From CAYZTY01 sp964444665 (GTDB lineage Bacteria > Planctomycetota > Phycisphaerae > Sedimentisphaerales > CAYZTY01): a DNA stretch of 64,000 nucleotides. Both the position numbers and the translations under genes were made by a program. The notes beneath the pieces are model-generated. The model searched no databases. It was not told the DNA's origin and saw nothing but the letters and a program-made list of their open reading frames with translations. The stretch covers positions 62,001 to 126,000 of the forward strand of contig CAYUIE010000003.1 of NCBI GenBank assembly GCA_964444665.1. Direction: 5' to 3'. Shown here in pieces: positions 62,701 through 64,000 of this stretch; the stretch's first letter is position 1, and every line of letters begins with the position of its first letter.

Positions 62701-64000
62701 ATCACCCAGTCATCGCCAAACTTTCTCATTCCTTCGTACCAGCCGGCAGCTAACCTGATGCGGTCATGGAGAATACACATGTTTTCATAAGTGGCATTGG
62801 CTGCAACGATATTCTTTTTCTTAGTCAACCATCCCTTATCATCATTTTCACTAAACTTGATGTATCTTACAGGATATCCGGATGGATTAGCATAAGTGCC
62901 GCAGACGATAATCTCGTACTGTGGTATGTTCTGGGCGATAATGCTTTCGATAAGTTCATTTACCCATGCATCACGTTTGCCATTTGTAATAATTCCAAAA
63001 CTCCATCGGCCTGTTTTGGTGTTCTGATGTGGATATAAATCTGAATGTTCTTCAACGCAATTATAGTATTGATGAATATATCTTTGTTCTAACTGTCTTC
63101 CGGTAATACCATTGTGTTTCTGCTCATAAACGGTGTTATAAAATGAATGAATTCCTAAAGAGTTATTAAGAAAAAGAATATTTTTACCTGTATTTTGCGA
63201 ATAGCGGTTCAGAGGTACCTCATCAAAAGAATCGTAACTAAGTGATCTGTCATTTATTATTTCCTGGTAAGTTGGCAATTTAATGGCAAAAAAACTATTG
63301 CAAAAATATGGCCTGTTTTCTTGCATCGGCTTGAAAGATGAGCCGCTTATGCTGTTGAAAAATAAGTTATAAAGCCGGGCAATTTCCTGATTAATATACA
63401 CTTGGAACTTTATATTCACCCTGAATGGGTGTATTCCTTTATAGACACATTTGAGCTTTCTGACTTCGTTCCAGTAATTATCTTCGTCCCATTCAGGATT
63501 TTTATCCAAATAACTGTTTAAGTTAGAATAGTTTGTTCCCCACAAACAATCAGGGACATTTATTCCTTTCAACATATCATACAATAAACTTATTTTTTCT
63601 TTAGGAAACAGTAAGTTTATAAATTCAAAGGCTGAAGGGATGCCTGTGCTTAGGTTAACAGTAGTGGCTAAGGAATTATCCTGTTCCAAAACGTCGGGAG
63701 AATGCTTTATGAACTTGCGCCAGGAGTCAGGTGATATAAAAATATCCTCATCTGCCTTTATTAAATACTCAAAGTTATTATATTCAGTAAGAACAACCTT
63801 GATTTTGTCCAGATAACTGAGTCCGTTAAAGTATCCTGTATGAATGTCAAAGATTGTGGAAAAGGGTTTAATGAACTCCTCAAATTCATCGGAATTTTTG
63901 TCATTGGAAAATGCGAAGATTATCCGTCCGGGGAATTTTTCATTTTTGAAGGCAGCGTAGAAGTGCAAAAAAGCGGTTTTAATACTTTCTATGGTTCTAA
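53775..64000 (-). CDS. Giant multi-domain glycosyltransferase/TPR protein (N-terminus cut by window edge)
   Basis: One open frame of more than 3,400 codons, still open at the right edge. Residue numbers count from the codon at 63968. Domains in order: GT-A-like domain with KADEDIF (1-300); GT2-like domain (320-570); TPRs (590-690); sugar O-methyltransferase-like domain with VEFGGGYGS near 810 (720-975); unusual GT-A-like domain with SKDRAMQL and VDDNI (989-1262); GT2 with DHDSDD-like MNHDSDD (1271-1510); GT4 (1523-1890); second copy of the SKDRAMQL domain (1928-2200); GT2 with LDSDD (2204-2440); TPRs (2450-2540); GT4 (2549-2890); TPRs (2895-3035); GT2 with LDADD (3072-3300); TPR-like end. It is probably cytoplasmic. 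It lies directly upstream of fliD, which suggests flagellar or surface glycan assembly (inference). Confidence 0.9.
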   Translation of the reverse strand, partial: RTIESIKTAFLHFYAAFKNEKFPGRIIFAFSNDKNSDEFEEFIKPFSTIFDIHTGYFNGLSYLDKIKVVLTEYNNFEYLIKADEDIFISPDSWRKFIKHSPDVLEQDNSLATTVNLSTGIPSAFEFINLLFPKEKISLLYDMLKGINVPDCLWGTNYSNLNSYLDKNPEWDEDNYWNEVRKLKCVYKGIHPFRVNIKFQVYINQEIARLYNLFFNSISGSSFKPMQENRPYFCNSFFAIKLPTYQEIINDRSLSYDSFDEVPLNRYSQNTGKNILFLNNSLGIHSFYNTVYEQKHNGITGRQLEQRYIHQYYNCVEEHSDLYPHQNTKTGRWSFGIITNGKRDAWVNELIESIIAQNIPQYEIIVCGTYANPSGYPVRYIKFSENDDKGWLTKKKNIVAANATYENMCILHDRIRLAAGWYEGMRKFGDDWVIQYCGVFSPDGREKHNDALVATAINGKYVGCNLDHNDWDLTMWVDGAQIITKKALFLKYNLDEELFHREGEDVEWCRRVQRAGFKIKFNPYSVLFNVCEKKVNKNFDRNTMTAIAHPSKYTDVFKLCLISASDFGGCNERTIQEVLQAEETLQKLGHEKFADLSAKRRAFYAEQKYMFWNGLSLEAQGRYRQASDEYRRAINLGLDRWRIKFYLARSEYAKGNTQIAEEIKREVIRAHPQNELIRKLFAALQQTRKTKSQQHAQLLRKRIKQIDCSVSTDVNSSRIEAKWIERRNSIRQMILNDDLSNFLNWQPIVATMFHEAKIEELQFLQSLPDWDRWHRAIRESQIGNPKLYGPYLESSGNLIHHAYSLAQLEQKAECQVDQLAEIVEFGGGYGSMCRLAYQLGFKGRYIIYDLPELSALQEYFLSCVGFQRYISYGDVSDAPTRIVLISDMNKLSEQLNHKAADCAFIALWSMSEAPVEIRDRVFELVSRADYYLIAYQNQFGQINNIHYFRRLAKSKIDLAWESYPIAHLPDNHYLIGYKKSLPLTRPDNDESGTTCSSGLVNGVIFSKDRAMQLDVTIRSFLLNCKDLQNVNLKVIYKVSNNYHKESYNKLIREYKFIEFIEENDFRKQLLSNLKHFQYVLFLVDDNIFVKDFCLSEIIEALQKNSDTLGFSLRLGKNINYHYPSSSEQIIPSFINVGGRVLKYDWTGANGYFGYPLEVSSSIYRIHDILPLLTKLDFQNPNTLEAEIALSKDTFADSRKNLLCFPCSVAFCNPVNVVQDVFPDNRSGNKREYSSNNLARMYDDGHGIDINKFLNFIPSSCHQEVQFKFIKSNSYSSGLGYNSPAVSIYMAVYNSEKYLAKTLDSILNQTFKNYEIVVSDDGSEDGTIDILKSYKKNDGRIKIIELSHVGVVKARNEAIRNCSPNSKYLMNHDSDDISLPTKLERLVGYLETRPEIAVVGCFAEYFDDEGNSKGQPTIEWQPERIRETFDKLNSMIHSASLIRRDVFKRIGSYRKEYPVAQDYDFFARALLADFELANIPEVLHRIRLHPKSIGNTHASEVMEAADRIRENYRLHKREGRQLYKSRPTKSGSKPRDKLSILNTVEFYEPHIGGSEKVVQQLSEWLVKRGHEVTVATTKLAERTFKELNGVRIEEFNISGAFAKGFSGNDVDRYQQFLLNHQADVVFNYAAQQWATDLALGTLEQTSKRRINIIAPCGYSALSDNNTLQLPEFADYFNRVIPIYLPKYDAAVYHSKQYQDYEFAQNYGFNNSVIIPNGVCEEEFSQMPTFDFRMKYKIKTKYLGLCVANFFPGKGQDRVIECLRKMNRPDLTMVFIGRQGVLLNGLKAKARGLNVRFLVDVPREVTLAAYCQADIFLFGSDKECSPLVIIEAKASRTPFVSTDCGNVREWKGGVVCAPDKMPLYANKILNDEIIRKSLAEDGWKEWKENLTWEAVADRYEELYLQLRRNKSVSSTPSLVQIPQADGAQDVQKESEQQPEKNTAVLVFSKDRAMQLRATIESFLLHCKDSNNFDITVLYKTTSPLHKGQYEDLKKCFKNIDFIEERNFRQQTLQVIGASKYIVFMVDDNIYTCDFSIRDVVDSLKRETDAIGFSLRLGENTTYCYSLNTEQKRPQFERVTDSILKFNWTTAEHDYGYPLEVSSSIYRSQEMLGFLSGRCFSNPNLLESQLALNRQFRNNRSMLLCYRKSVTFCNPANIVQNVYEQNRSGVNVNYSSQRLAQIYQRGAVIDVSKYSGFVSNAAHQEVSFYFNQADDNAVGISVVIPCYNHSHHLPDAVESIINQTYKNWECVIVNDGSTDNTVEVTRQLIEKYPNHKIRLIDKPQNTGLADARNTAILAAANEWILPLDSDDMFEPTFMKKAVDIIQQEQNVDIVFANLQEFGASNKIWAPEEYSRSQVMVKNTMPYASLYRKHLWRKVGGYDNLLNVIVQPEDWNFWISCSKHNPVVRRISEPLFLYRVNPQSMYHKTIKGNLKLAWAFIATCHPDLFPASHLVRAWQEIATCPDDLYEKINKAIEKYPECGLAYFWRGLKKRCMGQIHEALEDYQVAAERAKEGDWQPSFALMMLQKNQDDLAGARDSLEKLLSIRPDFDWAQDLLSPVVGQQKILFYYDRIGNISETSPAGTVIAVLNIAKMLQKNPDIEVHITGDLVCHPERYESLKIIPLPKPNERAEFLANFDMVFFATHVRYFKGLTKPRGQIWVLWQHCWQAKDFVSLSHMSDFDIVICLSDLHRVSLHNDVIGDEKLMIIPNLINTDVYSPKDVSRNGHSIMYAGALHEHKCVHILIDAFRLVRRQISDAELHIYGDGSMWRGGDAYGDKLKGTKPEGTYFHGYANNKDMPEIYSRHSLLVLPSKLETFPMVTLESQACGCIPVAHNAGGTAATIADGCTGLIYSHNTPEKLAEAIIACLNRVDNNPSIRCKAVDFVRENFSTDIAGKYISKLWDRISIAREVNDIRTLLHDNDIQQADLKCGQLLQKHPNHPDVLLLRALIMNQQGNWLKANAQVDELLEKFPNHIRALNDFGLVAMEAGDIKKALSYFTKAYKFNPWNRDTITNCYAIMKTSGEYKKAQTLLFNYLANVGKDARVLNMLGEINALITHSDSAVDLVSQQLVNDKQSLCRRNSSSKPMVSIITPVYNGADYIGQAIESVLSQNYKNFELLIVDDGSTDNTKKVVLKYNDDRIKYIFKQNGGVSSARNHAIIRSRGQYIMPLDADDVMAPHFITLHLQEFDKHPQADLIYCDVLLIDADGEPIRIMKKPEYQNRKLLIRDLFRQGHPVIPFRFGIRRSVFDRIGLYDETLLVGEDYDMMRRFVKAGLKEHHLQETLHLRRMYLKNLSGSTNIDKARSHFEVVRRFTETFSYDELFPDVGWDKIAPETRKSHAKCLAAVTYLKIGQSYIKSNSSVCARTAFDLAHLELKDYLKVNPNNEFAQRLLQNTILLQTQCRQPTLQAIR

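Overview
The window looks like chromosome from a flagellated Gram-negative bacterium of the Planctomycetota, probably near the Phycisphaerae/Sedimentisphaerales. This is inferred from two ECF sigma factors each paired with a membrane protein carrying a KLAAAAVI membrane segment, a BlaI/BlaR-like pair with a long extra C-terminus, a GH127 glycosidase, lpxB (so lipid A is made) and a flagellar locus with sigma-54 promoters. No rRNA, tRNA or CRISPR array was seen.

Layout. 1-3814 (minus): an unknown membrane protein, thioredoxin reductase and an ABC exporter cut by the window edge. 4044-5192: a PilZ protein and a small Cys-rich protein. 5515-9217: two tandem cassettes of ECF sigma factor plus single-pass membrane protein, the second an evident paralogue of the first down to its terminator. 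9312-12329: a BlaI-type repressor with a two-site operator and an M56 protease fused to a coiled coil and a repetitive beta domain. 12357-18108: GH127 glycosidase, DRG/Obg-like GTPase, and a PEP-synthase/rifampicin-phosphotransferase-like enzyme. 18135-25588 (minus): leucine biosynthesis in the order leuA-leuC-leuD-leuB, interrupted by a broken four-helix-bundle gene, a GxxExxY gene, a HEPN gene, an unknown gene and a NIF3 gene, with three copies of a 31-bp repeat. 25985-34797: housekeeping and small-molecule genes (aldo/keto reductase, cupin, HD hydrolase, purC, methyltransferase, sugar isomerase, fructosamine-kinase-like protein), then an ABC exporter with PH-like and zinc-ribbon domains followed by a DUF1854 protein. 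34869-36011: lpxB.

36175-53740 is a flagellar locus: fliK (minus), then on the plus strand flgB-flgC-fliE-fliF-fliG-fliH-fliI-fliJ, a MotE-like gene, motA, two motB genes, and fliO-fliP-fliQ-fliR-flhB, and finally fliD (minus). Sigma-54-type sites precede flgB and fliO, and a sigma-28-type site precedes fliD, suggesting a staged cascade in which rod, basal body, motor and export genes precede the filament cap. fliM, fliN, flhA, hook genes and flagellin are not in the window.

53775-64000 (minus) is one open reading frame of more than 3,400 codons that runs off the window edge and lies directly upstream of fliD. It strings together about nine glycosyltransferase-like domains, a sugar O-methyltransferase-like domain and TPR blocks, including two copies of one unusual GT-A-like domain. 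The best guess is a single-chain glycan assembly protein, perhaps for flagellin or another surface structure. This is the strongest candidate for an undescribed system in the window.
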